A stretch of DNA of 64,000 nt from Bacteroidota bacterium (GTDB lineage: Bacteria > Bacteroidota > Bacteroidia > Bacteroidales > FEN-979). A program made the translations under genes and the position numbers. Below the pieces are notes generated by a model. That model was given only the letters and a program-made list of their open reading frames with translations, ran no database searches and had not been told where the DNA came from. The DNA is taken from contig JAPLDH010000056.1 in the NCBI GenBank assembly GCA_026391355.1, positions 1 through 64,000 on the forward strand, read 5' to 3'. This document shows positions 52,699-61,846 of this stretch, in pieces (position 1 is the first letter of the stretch; each line of letters starts with the position of its first letter).

Positions 52699-53280
52699 AT
52701 GATGCAGGAAGAAAACTTTATACAAAAGGAAGATCCCGTTGAAGAAAATAATGAAATAAAGAACGATGAGAGCGGGAATAAGGAAGAAGGAAAAGAAAAA
52801 TCCCACAAATCAAAAGGGAAAAAGGATCCGAAACTTGAACAGGCAGAAGAAGAGGTTGCAAAGTTGAATGACAAATATCTGCGGTTGTATTCCGAATTTG
52901 ATAATTACCGGAAACGTACGCTGAAGGAAAAAATTGAACTGAGTAAAAACGCAGCGACCGAAGTTATTTACTCCCTTCTTCCTGTTCTTGATGATTTTGA
53001 AAGGGCAATAAGTGCTATCGAGTCGGCTTCCAACGATCCGAAAGCCTTGAAAGACGGGGTAATCCTGATCTATTCAAAACTATTGAACCTGCTGAACCAG
53101 CAAGGGCTTGAACCGATGAAAACCATCGGGGAACCCTTCGATACCGACTTCCATGAAGCGATCACCAACATTGCGGCCACTTCTCCTGAACAACAGGGGA
53201 AAGTCCTCGATGAGGTTTCAAAAGGGTACCTGTTGAATGGAAAGGTGATAAGGTACGCCAAGGTAGTGGTAGGAAGTTAG
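52699..53280 (+). CDS. grpE: Nucleotide exchange factor GrpE
   Basis: A 193-residue co-chaperone that releases ADP from DnaK. A lysine/glutamate-rich N-terminal tail (about 1-50) leads into the long coiled-coil dimer helix (LEQAEEEVAKLNDKYLRLYSEFDNYRKRT) and the beta domain with TDFHEAITNI and GYLLNGKVIRYAKVVV. It precedes dnaJ by 75 nt, a gap taken up by an ACGCGT repeat. No HrcA/CIRCE operator is visible upstream. Confidence 0.95.
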   Translation: MMQEENFIQKEDPVEENNEIKNDESGNKEEGKEKSHKSKGKKDPKLEQAEEEVAKLNDKYLRLYSEFDNYRKRTLKEKIELSKNAATEVIYSLLPVLDDFERAISAIESASNDPKALKDGVILIYSKLLNLLNQQGLEPMKTIGEPFDTDFHEAITNIAATSPEQQGKVLDEVSKGYLLNGKVIRYAKVVVGS

Positions 53281-53288
53281 CATAAAAT

Positions 53289-53320
53289 ACGTTACGCGTT
53301 ACGCGTCACGCGTGACGATT
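53289..53320. repeat. ACGCGTTACGCGTCACGCGT repeat between grpE and dnaJ
   Basis: Three ACGCGT cores separated by TT or TC; CGTCACGCGTGACG at 53304-53317 is a perfect 14-bp palindrome. Same family as 43317 and 56936. Confidence 0.75.
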
Positions 53321-53355
53321 TACAGTTTTAAGACCTTATAACAGGGAATATAGTA

Positions 53356-54516
53356 ATGTCGAAGCGTGATTTTTATGAAATACTGGAAGTTTCAAAAGAT
53401 GCTTCACAGGAAGAATTGAAAAAGGCTTACCGGAAGCAGGCATTGAAATGGCATCCCGATAAGAACCCGGGGAATAAAGATGCGGAAGAGAATTTCAAGG
53501 AAGCTGCCGAAGCATATGAGATTCTGAGCGATCCCGATAAGAGGAAGCGTTATAACCAATTCGGGCATGCCGGGGTCAGCGGTAACTCTTCAGGTTTTTC
53601 AGGATTCGGAGGAGGAATGAGCATCGACGAGATATTCCGTCATTTCGGGGATATTTTCGGAGGCGGATTTGATGACCCTTTCGGATCCATGTTTGGAGGA
53701 GGACGAAACCGTAGGGTTGTCAACAAGGGAAGCAACCTGCGGGTCAAGGTGAAACTTACGATCGAAGAAATCGCACACGGAACTGAAAAGAAAATCAAGG
53801 TCAATAAATACATTGCATGTGAAACCTGTCATGGAACAGGAGCAAAAGGCGCAAATGCCTTCCATACCTGTTCAACATGCAATGGTTCAGGACAAATAAC
53901 CCAGGTCACAAGGACATTCCTTGGACAGATGCAAACTACCTCAGTATGTCCTCACTGTGGTGGTGAAGGGAAGGTTATTACTGACAAATGTCCTGATTGC
54001 GCAGGAAACGGGGTAATTAAAGGGGAAGAGGTTATTTCGATTAAATTACCTGCCGGTGTTGCAGAAGGTATGCAGCTTTCGCTCACCGGCAAAGGGAATG
54101 CTGCCGCAAGAGGCGGGGAACCGGGTGATCTGTTTGTACAGATCGAAGAGATCAAACACCCTGATATTGAACGTGATGGAAATAACCTTCTTGTTAATCT
54201 TTTTATCAGCTTTATTGATGCAACATTGGGAACTTCTGTAGATGTTCCTGCGATAGACGGAAAAATCAAGATCAGGATTGAACCCGGAACGCAAAGCGGA
54301 AAAATTCTTCGTCTGAAGGGGAAAGGATTGATGAGTATCAATGCCTATGAAGGGAAAGGTGACCTGATGGTAACATTTCATGTATGGACTCCCAGGAGCC
54401 TGACAAAAGAGGAGAAATTAATACTTGAAAAACTGGGAAAATCATCCAGCTTTACCCCTCACCCTGATATAAAGGACAAGAATTTTTTTTCAAGGGTTAA
54501 GGATTATTTTGAATAG
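53356..54516 (+). CDS. dnaJ: Chaperone protein DnaJ
   Basis: A 386-residue Hsp40 that stimulates DnaK ATPase and delivers unfolded proteins. The J domain has HPD at residues 33-35 (KWHPDKNPG), followed by a Gly/Phe-rich linker (GFSGFGGGMS), four zinc-binding repeats (CETCHGTG, CSTCNGSG, CPHCGGEG, CPDCAGNG) and the C-terminal substrate domains. All type I DnaJ parts are intact. It forms a heat-shock pair with grpE. Confidence 0.97.
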   Translation: MSKRDFYEILEVSKDASQEELKKAYRKQALKWHPDKNPGNKDAEENFKEAAEAYEILSDPDKRKRYNQFGHAGVSGNSSGFSGFGGGMSIDEIFRHFGDIFGGGFDDPFGSMFGGGRNRRVVNKGSNLRVKVKLTIEEIAHGTEKKIKVNKYIACETCHGTGAKGANAFHTCSTCNGSGQITQVTRTFLGQMQTTSVCPHCGGEGKVITDKCPDCAGNGVIKGEEVISIKLPAGVAEGMQLSLTGKGNAAARGGEPGDLFVQIEEIKHPDIERDGNNLLVNLFISFIDATLGTSVDVPAIDGKIKIRIEPGTQSGKILRLKGKGLMSINAYEGKGDLMVTFHVWTPRSLTKEEKLILEKLGKSSSFTPHPDIKDKNFFSRVKDYFE

Positions 54517-54563
54517 ACTATTATACGATACCAACCTGAACTGACAAACCATAACCACATTTC

Positions 54564-55508
54564 ATGGATCTTTTTACGGCAACCAACGTTTCGAAAACCT
54601 ATGCGGCACACAAAGCGTTGGATAAAATCAATATCCGGGTTCCGGAGCAAAGTATTTTCGGTCTTCTTGGCCCGAACGGTGCAGGAAAAACAACCTTTAT
54701 CCGGATCGTAAACCGCATTATTGCACCTGATGAAGGGGAACTGATCTTCAACGGAAAAAAACTCGGACCGGAGGATATCGGTAAAATAGGCTATCTCCCG
54801 GAAGAAAGGGGATTGTACAAGAAGATGCTTGTCGGTGAACAAGCGCTCTATCTCGCACAGCTTAAAGGATTATCCCATCATGATGCCCTGATAAAGTTGA
54901 AATACTGGTTTGACAAATTCGAGATCCGGGGTTGGTGGAACAGGAAAGTAGAAGAACTCTCCAAGGGGATGCAGCAGAAAGTGCAATTCATTGTAACCAT
55001 CGTCCATAACCCCAAACTCCTGATCTTTGATGAGCCATTCAGCGGTTTTGACCCGATCAATGTTAACCTCCTGAAGGAAGAGATCCTTTCCTTGCGTAAC
55101 AATGGTTCCACGATTATCTTCTCTACCCATAATATGGGTTCCGTTGAAGAACTTTGCGACCATATTGCCCTGATCAATAATGCAAAAACCATCCTGGAAG
55201 GAAATGTTAATTCCATTAAGAAAACATTTAAAACCAACACTTTTGAAATCTGCTATACCGGATATGATGAGGATCTCCGGAATATCCTCTCTTCCGGGGA
55301 GAATGTCATTCTGCAGGAGAAAGAAGATGATCACTTCAAAGCCACTGTACAACTGCCTGCAGGATTAACCACCAACAGCCTTATCCGGGAAATGATCCTG
55401 CATGTGACACTTCAATCTTTCAATGAGATCATTCCCAGTATGAACGATATTTTTATCCGTACAGTTACCGAAAAACATACGATTTCACCAAATCTTCCCT
55501 TAAATTAA
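54564..55508 (+). CDS. ABC transporter ATP-binding protein (Nat type)
   Basis: A 314-residue ATPase: Walker A LGPNGAGKTTF, signature LSKGMQQKVQ, Walker B LLIFDEPFSGFDP and an H-loop STHNMGSVEELCDH. The C-terminal about 90 residues form the DUF4162 extension typical of NatA-like exporters. It pairs with the permease that starts 2 nt downstream. The substrate is unknown; Nat-type systems export sodium or small molecules. Confidence 0.9.
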   Translation: MDLFTATNVSKTYAAHKALDKINIRVPEQSIFGLLGPNGAGKTTFIRIVNRIIAPDEGELIFNGKKLGPEDIGKIGYLPEERGLYKKMLVGEQALYLAQLKGLSHHDALIKLKYWFDKFEIRGWWNRKVEELSKGMQQKVQFIVTIVHNPKLLIFDEPFSGFDPINVNLLKEEILSLRNNGSTIIFSTHNMGSVEELCDHIALINNAKTILEGNVNSIKKTFKTNTFEICYTGYDEDLRNILSSGENVILQEKEDDHFKATVQLPAGLTTNSLIREMILHVTLQSFNEIIPSMNDIFIRTVTEKHTISPNLPLN

Positions 55509-55510
55509 GC

Positions 55511-56887
55511 ATGAAAAAGATTTTACTGATCATCCGCCGCGAATATCTTACCAGGGTTAAGAAAAGATCCTTCATCGTAATGACTATTCTTGGGCCATTG
55601 CTGATGGCAGCCGTCTTCGTCGTTCCCATATATCTTGCCACAAATTCTAATGAGATGAAGAATGTGGCAGTACTTGATCAATCGGGTCTGTTTTTTGAGA
55701 AATTCAAGGATTCGGATAATATTAAATTTCATTACATCACTGAGGATCTTACGACTGCCAAGGAGAATTTTCCCAGGAGTCATGACTATGCATTGTTATT
55801 TATACCGAAAACAGAATTGAGCCTGCCGGAAAATGCGATCATCTATTCATCAGGGCAGGTCAACATAAATGTGAAAAGTTATGTCTCCAATGTAATGTCG
55901 AGGCAGATCGAAGAGTTGAAGCTGGAAGCCAAGATTCGCGATCTGCAGCCCGGAACGAATGTAAACAGCACCACAACGGATATCCTGAAATCAATCAAAT
56001 CGAACGTTGATATCAGTACCATAAAACTTGGAAGCAACGGAGAGGAACAAAAAAGCTATCCCGAAGTGAGCATGGTACTTGGAATGTTCAGCGCTGTGCT
56101 GATCTATTTCTTTATCTTCATGTTCGGATCACAGGTAATGAGGGGGGTTATTGAAGAAAAAACCAGCCGTATCATCGAAGTGATCATCTCCTCTGTAAAA
56201 CCCTTCCAACTCATGATGGGGAAAATCATCGGGGTTGCATTGGTTGGTCTGACGCAATTCATGCTGTGGGTGATACTTACCTTTGGGATCGTCACCATTG
56301 CCACATCCGCATTTACCGGAAAATTGAAGTCGTCGCTGCCCAATGAGCAGGTCATTACAAACCAGGGACAGTCATTCCATGCTGATAAACTGGCGCATGC
56401 ATCTCACCCTGCCAATACAAACCAGGAAGGAGTTAATGAAGTTTTCAGCGCTATCAACTCCATCGATTTTCCGGTCATGATCGGATCATTCCTTTTCTAT
56501 TTCCTGTTCGGATATCTCCTCTATGCAGCTTTATTTGCTGCTATCGGTTCTGCCGTCGACAGCGAGTCGGATACCCAGCAATTCATGTTACCCATTACCA
56601 TGCCGCTGATATTCGCTTTTGTAACAGCGCAATATATCATCCAGGAACCGCAGGGTCCATTGGCATTCTGGCTATCGATCATTCCATTGACATCGCCGGT
56701 CGTGATGATGGTGAGGATCCCTTTCGGGGTTCCTGTTTTGCAGGTTATCCTTTCCATGATATTGCTTTTGCTGGGCTTTGTAGGAACAACATGGATGGCA
56801 GGAAAGATCTATCGTACAGGTATCCTGATGTACGGTAAAAAGGTTAATTACAAGGAGCTGTGGAAATGGCTTAAGTATAAGAATTAA
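55511..56887 (+). CDS. ABC-2 type permease (NatB-like)
   Basis: A 458-residue permease with one N-terminal helix, a large extracytoplasmic loop (about 45-185), and five further helices near the C-terminus. Start MKKILLIIRREYLTRVKKRSF is the NatB-like cytoplasmic lead, and GVIEEKTSRIIEVIISSVKPFQLMMGK is the family's coupling region. It works with the preceding ATPase. Confidence 0.88.
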   Translation: MKKILLIIRREYLTRVKKRSFIVMTILGPLLMAAVFVVPIYLATNSNEMKNVAVLDQSGLFFEKFKDSDNIKFHYITEDLTTAKENFPRSHDYALLFIPKTELSLPENAIIYSSGQVNINVKSYVSNVMSRQIEELKLEAKIRDLQPGTNVNSTTTDILKSIKSNVDISTIKLGSNGEEQKSYPEVSMVLGMFSAVLIYFFIFMFGSQVMRGVIEEKTSRIIEVIISSVKPFQLMMGKIIGVALVGLTQFMLWVILTFGIVTIATSAFTGKLKSSLPNEQVITNQGQSFHADKLAHASHPANTNQEGVNEVFSAINSIDFPVMIGSFLFYFLFGYLLYAALFAAIGSAVDSESDTQQFMLPITMPLIFAFVTAQYIIQEPQGPLAFWLSIIPLTSPVVMMVRIPFGVPVLQVILSMILLLLGFVGTTWMAGKIYRTGILMYGKKVNYKELWKWLKYKN

Positions 56888-56966
56888 TGCAGGAATGCAG
56901 AATGTAGGAATGCAGGAGTGCAGAAAACGGATTTTCGTCACGCGTCACGTGTTACGCGTCACGATC
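56888..56966. repeat. GGAATGCAG and CACGCGTCACGTG repeats at a convergent junction
   Basis: Four AGGA(A/G)TGCAG units are followed by GTCACGCGTCACGTGTTACG units. Both families recur nearby (58008-58134 and 53289-53320). The second run reaches into the 3' end of the minus-strand DHS-like gene. Confidence 0.75.
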
Positions 56967-57977
56967 TAACATTTTAGTCCATTCATATCTTTTCCGATCC
57001 CTCCAATCCCCCTTATGGTAAACATAACTTGCAATCAGTGGTAATACTGAAGTAGCTTCCGCATAAACCATTTTCTCAAATTCAGTTTCGACTTTTCCCC
57101 ATGAAGATGCTTCTTTCAGCGTAGAACTTGAGCAGGCGCCATCGCGTGCATCGGCAACCGTGATCTGGACGGCATATTGGTGCATGGGGACTTCTTTGCC
57201 GAGAACTTCTGCACAAATAACAGTATCCTGAACAAAGTTTTTTGGAACTCCCCCACCGATCATGAACAATCCGGAGGTTACGGCAGCCATCTTTATTTTA
57301 GTGAGTTCTAGAAAATCCTTCACCGAATCAATGGAAACGTGTTTTTCAGGATTTTCCCACTGGTGCTTCACCAATCCGAAACCTGCGCTGCTGTCGCTGA
57401 AAGCCGGACAGAATATGGGAACATTATTTTCGTAACAGGCCTGGACAAGAGAATCCGGCTTTTTTGAATTGGTGACAAGGTATTTGCCCATTTCCCTTAT
57501 AAATTCACGCGATGAATAGGGTCGTGGCTCGAGTGAATCGGCAATTTTCTTAATGGTCATATCACATACCTGTAGCTCTTCTTCATCAATGTAAGTATCG
57601 TAGATCCTGTCAATGTAGAACTTCCGCAGAAGCTTATCATCCATATTATAAGATCCCTGATAATGTTTAAATCCCAGGGCTTCAAAGAAATCCATATCGA
57701 CGATGGAAGCCCCGGTGGAGATTATTGCATCCACCATGTTACTTTTTACCATATCGACATAAACCTGCATGCAACCACCTGCACTTGTACTTCCTGCAAT
57801 GGTCAGAAAAACTGTACAATCTTTATGATTGATCATACGGTTCAGGATATCGGCTGCTGATGCCGTATCGCGGGATGTGAAGGACATACCGCGCATGGCG
57901 TCGATTACAGGGATTGTGTTGATCTGCTTGATATCGAAGTGTTGAACAGGGTCTTTTAACAGGTCTTTTTTATTCAT
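56952..57977 (-). CDS. Deoxyhypusine synthase-like protein
   Basis: A 341-residue NAD-dependent enzyme of the DHS family. ADILNRMI, the NAD-binding ISTGASIVDMDFFEALG and the lysine motif GGGVPKNFV (equivalent of the catalytic Lys of eukaryotic DHS) are all present. Bacteria have no hypusine; homologues such as SpeY make homospermidine from polyamines, so a role in homospermidine or a related polyamine is likely (inference). The arginine decarboxylase gene directly upstream supplies agmatine, supporting a polyamine pathway. Confidence 0.85.
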   Translation of the reverse strand: MNKKDLLKDPVQHFDIKQINTIPVIDAMRGMSFTSRDTASAADILNRMINHKDCTVFLTIAGSTSAGGCMQVYVDMVKSNMVDAIISTGASIVDMDFFEALGFKHYQGSYNMDDKLLRKFYIDRIYDTYIDEEELQVCDMTIKKIADSLEPRPYSSREFIREMGKYLVTNSKKPDSLVQACYENNVPIFCPAFSDSSAGFGLVKHQWENPEKHVSIDSVKDFLELTKIKMAAVTSGLFMIGGGVPKNFVQDTVICAEVLGKEVPMHQYAVQITVADARDGACSSSTLKEASSWGKVETEFEKMVYAEATSVLPLIASYVYHKGDWRDRKRYEWTKMLDRDA

Positions 57978-58007
57978 AATTCAATCGTTATTATCATGTT
58001 AGACAAA

Positions 58008-58134
58008 TGCTGGAATGTAGGAATGCAGTAATGCAGGAATTTAAAATTTTTTGTAAAAATAGATAAAAATCGATTTTATTCCACATTCCAAAATACTTAT
58101 CCAATTCCTGCATTCCTACATTCCTGCATTCAAC
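58008..58134. repeat. Inverted GGAATGCAGG repeats between the decarboxylase and DHS-like genes
   Basis: A run of GGAATGTAGGAATGCAG at 58008-58043 has its near-exact reverse complement (ATTCCTGCATTCCTACATTC) at 58100-58134, with about 56 nt of AT-rich sequence between. The two arms could form a hairpin of about 30 bp in the polycistronic transcript. Confidence 0.75.
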
Positions 58135-58136
58135 GC

Positions 58137-59528
58137 TTAGTACCCCAGAATTTTCAGCATCGACTTAAAACTTTGTTCTTTTGAAAAAAGCTTGGTATAG
58201 ATTTCATCATTTTCATCGTAATCGATCAGGACATGTTTCGGGGCAGGGATGAGGCAATGCTGGATACCGCCGTAACCGCCGATAGCTTCCTGGTAGGCTC
58301 CGGTATGAAACAAACCAATGTACTGGCTCTCATTGTTGGTCAGTTTCGGAAGATAAACTGCATTGGAATGGCCTTCGGAATTATAGTAATCTTCACTGTC
58401 GCAGGTAAGTCCACCCAGGAAAACCCGCTCATATTCCTGATCCCAGTTATTGATTGCAAGCAAGATAAACCGCTTATTGATCGCCCAGTTATCCGGTAAA
58501 GTGTTCATAAAGGAACTGTCGATCATGTTCCAGATCTCTCTGTCATTTTGCCTTTTCTGGTCAATAATAGAGAAAAGAACTGCCCCGCTTTCACCAACTG
58601 TGAATGATCCGAATTCAGTAAATACGTCCGGATCAGGCACTTCATTCCGCTCACATATACTTTTTATTTGTGCAATGATCTCCTCGGCCATGTATTCAAA
58701 TTCATAATGAAATGCAAGTGAGTTCTTTATAGGAAATCCTCCCCCGATATTCAGGGATGTGAGTTCCGGACAAAGTTTTTTCAACTCACAATATACATTC
58801 ACACTCTTGCTTAACTCATTCCAGTAATAGGCAGTATCCTTGATCCCTGTATTGATAAAGAAGTGCAGCATCTTTAATTCAAACTTCGGATTATCTTTAA
58901 TTTTTTCCTGGTAATAGGGTATGATGTCATTATACCTAATGCCAAGGCGGGATGTATAAAAGTCAAACTTGGGTTCTTCTTCCGAGGCGATCCTGATGCC
59001 CAGTTTTATTTTCTGTGGGAAATCGCCCTGGTACATATCGAGCTCAAAAAGGTTATCAAGTATGGGCATGGTATTCACAAAACCTTCACTGATGAGTTTC
59101 AGGATAAATTCGATGTATTGCGGACGCTTAAAACCATTGCATATGATATAATGTTCCTTGTCGAGTTTTCCGTTCTCAAACAAGGCATTAATGATCGGTA
59201 TATCGAAAGCAGACGAAGTCTCCAGGTGAATATCATGTTTCAGCGCTTCTTCCAGTACAAAACTGAAATGGGAACTCTTAGTACAGTAACAATATTGATA
59301 ATCTCCTTTGTAATCAACCTTGGCCATGGCAACATTAAAAAGCCTTTTGGCTTTCTGGATCTGTGATCCGATTTTGGGAAGGAAGGATATTTTTAACGGT
59401 GTACCGTACTGTTTGATGATATCCATTAAGGGAACATCATGAAAATAAAGTTCATTATCAACTACTTTAAACTCTTCCTGTGGAAAATCAAAGGTCTGGT
59501 CGATGATGTCAATGTATTTGTTGCGCAT
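58137..59528 (-). CDS. speA: Arginine decarboxylase, alanine-racemase-fold PLP enzyme
   Basis: A 463-residue fold-III decarboxylase of the short Bacteroidota arginine decarboxylase type. The PLP lysine lies in CTKSSHFSFVLEE, followed by LETSSAFDI, the phosphate-binding LNIGGGFP and the late EFGSFTVGESG strand; HTGAYQE near the C-terminus carries the substrate-side acidic residue. It makes agmatine from arginine for polyamine synthesis. Diaminopimelate or carboxynorspermidine decarboxylase are related families but the N-terminal region fits arginine decarboxylase better. Confidence 0.75.
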   Translation of the reverse strand: MRNKYIDIIDQTFDFPQEEFKVVDNELYFHDVPLMDIIKQYGTPLKISFLPKIGSQIQKAKRLFNVAMAKVDYKGDYQYCYCTKSSHFSFVLEEALKHDIHLETSSAFDIPIINALFENGKLDKEHYIICNGFKRPQYIEFILKLISEGFVNTMPILDNLFELDMYQGDFPQKIKLGIRIASEEEPKFDFYTSRLGIRYNDIIPYYQEKIKDNPKFELKMLHFFINTGIKDTAYYWNELSKSVNVYCELKKLCPELTSLNIGGGFPIKNSLAFHYEFEYMAEEIIAQIKSICERNEVPDPDVFTEFGSFTVGESGAVLFSIIDQKRQNDREIWNMIDSSFMNTLPDNWAINKRFILLAINNWDQEYERVFLGGLTCDSEDYYNSEGHSNAVYLPKLTNNESQYIGLFHTGAYQEAIGGYGGIQHCLIPAPKHVLIDYDENDEIYTKLFSKEQSFKSMLKILGY

Positions 59529-59569
59529 GGCGGTAGATTTTAAGATCTGTCGAAATCAGCTATTTGGTG

Positions 59570-59612
59570 ACAGAGTGACAAAGTGACAAAGTGACAAAGT
59601 GACAAAGTGATT
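59570..59612. repeat. GTGACAAA tandem repeat
   Basis: Five near-perfect copies of GTGACAAA (first copy GTGACAGA) occupy the start of a 367-nt gene-free gap (59529-59895). The rest of this gap is AT-rich and ends in the drifting AATGAC repeat. Confidence 0.8.
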
Positions 59613-59796
59613 AAATACTTTTCAATGCAAGTGAACTGGTTTGGTCAAATTTGATCAATGTAACTAACATGAATTTCAAAAAGAATGCAAATGTAAAACA
59701 ATAGTATGCCTAATTCAAAAAACCTTTCACAAATTCTAAAATTTGGATAAATTTGACAACAAAATGCAGGAATTCAAAATTACTATTGCCAAATTT

Positions 59797-59900
59797 CCAA
59801 TGACCAATGACTAATGACTTAATGACTTAATGACCTAATGACCTATTGACCTATTGACTTATGACTTATAACTTAAGACTTAAGACTTATGACCAATGAC
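59797..59900. repeat. Drifting AATGACTT/AATGACCT repeat reaching into the next start codon
   Basis: About thirteen 7-8 nt units in which each differs from its neighbour by one or two bases, from CAATGAC through CTTAATGA, CCTATTGA and CTTATAA to CTTAAGA and back to CAATGACG. The last unit contains the start codon of the gene at 59896. Confidence 0.8.
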
Positions 59901-60438
59901 GAATAACCAAACCCTCGAAGACCTCCTGCTGGTCGAGACTTCCAGGCGGAATACCGATCTGATTGCAGATCTGGTGTTTAAGAAGCATGAAGTATTTGAT
60001 GAGTTGATAACGATTTATCTGCGTAATGAGGAGCCGGTAAGTCGCAGGGCCGCATGGGTGGTGGATGCAGTTAGCCGGGAAATCCCGGAACTTATTAAGG
60101 CCGAACACCTTGAAAAGATCACAGAGAAACTGGGAATTTTCTCACATGATGGGTTAAAGCGACATTCTTTATGCATCCTGGCCCGTTCTCCCCTGCCGGT
60201 AACGCAAACCGGTGTACTGATCAATACCTGTTTTGACTGGCTGCTTTCGCCGAAAGAGCCGGTGGCTGTGAAGGTCTGGTGTATGGAGATCCTTTACCGT
60301 ATCTCGCTTACCGAACCTGAAATCAGGAAAGAACTTGCCGACTCCATTGAATGGAGGATGGAGGAGGAAACACCGGGATTCAGGAACAGGGGGATGAAGA
60401 TACTAAGGAAACTTAGGAAGCATGATAGTGCGACGTAG
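59896..60438 (+). CDS. HEAT-like helical repeat protein
   Basis: A 180-residue all-helical protein: paired helices such as DLIADLVFKKHEVFDELITI and RRAAWVVDAVSREIPELI, then KRHSLCILARSPLP and AVKVWCMEILYRISL, fit HEAT/ARM-like repeats and are probably protein-binding. No known family. It starts inside the drifting repeat, so it lacks a conventional leader, and its 3' end overlaps the upstream part of the OsmC region. Confidence 0.5.
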   Translation: MTNNQTLEDLLLVETSRRNTDLIADLVFKKHEVFDELITIYLRNEEPVSRRAAWVVDAVSREIPELIKAEHLEKITEKLGIFSHDGLKRHSLCILARSPLPVTQTGVLINTCFDWLLSPKEPVAVKVWCMEILYRISLTEPEIRKELADSIEWRMEEETPGFRNRGMKILRKLRKHDSAT

Positions 60439-60478
60439 CTTCTTTTTATTGTTAATTTTACAGGATAAAACAGCGGTC

Positions 60479-60889
60479 ATGAATATGAAAACAGTCGAAA
60501 CTATCTATTTGGGAGAGCTGAGGACAGAAGCAACCCATGTCAGATCAGGAACAACCATCATCACCGATGCGCCGGTTGATAACCAGGGGAAGGGGGAATC
60601 TTTTTCTCCTACTGATCTTGTTGCCACTGCACTCGGAAGTTGTATGATGACTATTGTGGGGATTGTCGCCCGACAGGAAAATTTTAATGTTGACGGAACG
60701 AAGTTATCCATCACCAAGGTGATGGCAGAAAACCCCCGCCGGATCTCGGAGATCATCATTGACCTTGATTTTCCGGAAAACAACTTTACAGAGAAGCAGA
60801 AATCCCTGATTGAACATGCGGCAAGGACATGTCCTGTGGCGAAGAGCATTCATCCTGATATCAGGCAGACATTGTCGTTCAATTTTTGA
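60479..60889 (+). CDS. OsmC/Ohr family peroxiredoxin-like protein
   Basis: A 136-residue OsmC-type protein. The two redox cysteines are in LGSCMMTIVGI and ARTCPVAKSI, with the family pattern SPTDLVATALGSC before the first. OsmC proteins reduce organic hydroperoxides with thiol cofactors. Start chosen at ATG 60479; an upstream in-frame ATG would read through the end of the helical-repeat gene. Confidence 0.85.
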   Translation: MNMKTVETIYLGELRTEATHVRSGTTIITDAPVDNQGKGESFSPTDLVATALGSCMMTIVGIVARQENFNVDGTKLSITKVMAENPRRISEIIIDLDFPENNFTEKQKSLIEHAARTCPVAKSIHPDIRQTLSFNF

Positions 60890-60895
60890 TTCCCC

Positions 60896-61759
60896 TTACC
60901 CCAGGTAAGCTTTTAATAATTTACTGCGGGAAGAATGTTTGAGCCTTCTGATTGCTTTATCCTTGATCTGACGGACACGTTCGCGGGTAAGATCGAATAT
61001 ATCGCCAATCTCCTCCAGTGTATAGCTGTGGGGAACCCCGATCCCATAAAACAGGTTGATGATCTCCCGTTCCTTTTCGGCCAGGGTGGCCAATGACCTT
61101 TGAATTTCCTGCGCCAGTGATTCCCTGATCAGTGGTTCGTCGGTTTCAGGTGAATCATTTGAAACAAAGACGTCGAGAAACTTCAGATCCTCATCGGCAT
61201 CGAGGGGTGCATCCACAGAAATGGTGCGGGTAGCCATCCTCATCGTTTCCCGGATCTTTTGTTCCGGAAGTTCCATCGCTGTTGCGATTTCGTCGGCAGA
61301 AGGTGGGCGTTCGAACTTCTGTTCAAGTCTTGAAGATGTTTTATTTACTTTACTGAGTGAACCAACCTGGTTCAATGGTAAACGGATAATTCTCGACTGC
61401 TCAGCCAGTGATTGAAGGATGGATTGACGGATCCACCACACAGCATAGGAGATGAACTTGAATCCTCGGGTTTCATCAAAACGCCCGGCAGCCTTGATCA
61501 GACCTAAATTTCCTTCGTTGATCAGGTCGGGTAAGCTTAATCCCTGGTTCTGATATTGCTTGGCAACAGATACAACAAACCTCAGATTGGCTTTACAAAG
61601 TTTCTCAAGGGCAGCCTGTTCACCAAGTTTGATCCGTTGCGCCAGGTGCACCTCTTCTTCCGGTGTAATCAGTTCTTCCTTGCCAATGTCCTGCAAATAT
61701 TTATCGAGCGATGCAGTTTCACGGTTGGTTATTGATTTTGAAATTTTTAATTGTCTCAT
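60896..61759 (-). CDS. rpoD: Primary RNA polymerase sigma factor
   Basis: A 287-residue sigma-70 of the short Bacteroidota type. Region 1.2 starts at [20 protein letters not shown], region 2 contains [19 protein letters not shown] and [10 protein letters not shown], region 3 is [15 protein letters not shown] and region 4 has [20 protein letters not shown]. No N-terminal 1.1 region is present. It recognises TAnnTTTG promoters in this phylum. Its gene lies 6 nt from the convergent OsmC gene. Confidence 0.93.
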   Translation of the reverse strand: MRQLKISKSITNRETASLDKYLQDIGKEELITPEEEVHLAQRIKLGEQAALEKLCKANLRFVVSVAKQYQNQGLSLPDLINEGNLGLIKAAGRFDETRGFKFISYAVWWIRQSILQSLAEQSRIIRLPLNQVGSLSKVNKTSSRLEQKFERPPSADEIATAMELPEQKIRETMRMATRTISVDAPLDADEDLKFLDVFVSNDSPETDEPLIRESLAQEIQRSLATLAEKEREIINLFYGIGVPHSYTLEEIGDIFDLTRERVRQIKDKAIRRLKHSSRSKLLKAYLG

Positions 61760-61846
61760 AACTCATCTTCCTCTTTACCTTAAATTAATAACCGCCAACA
61801 AACGAGAAAGAAGGGTGACACGGGGTGAACCGGATGATCAGGCTGA

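Noticed and set aside
58137-59528. Diaminopimelate decarboxylase (lysA)
   Set aside because: The N-terminal region and the DHS-like neighbour fit the short Bacteroidota arginine decarboxylase, and no lysine-pathway genes are nearby; not fully excluded.
59570-59900. GTGACAAA and AATGAC repeats as CRISPR
   Set aside because: Units are 7-8 nt, directly adjacent and drift in sequence; no spacers or cas genes.
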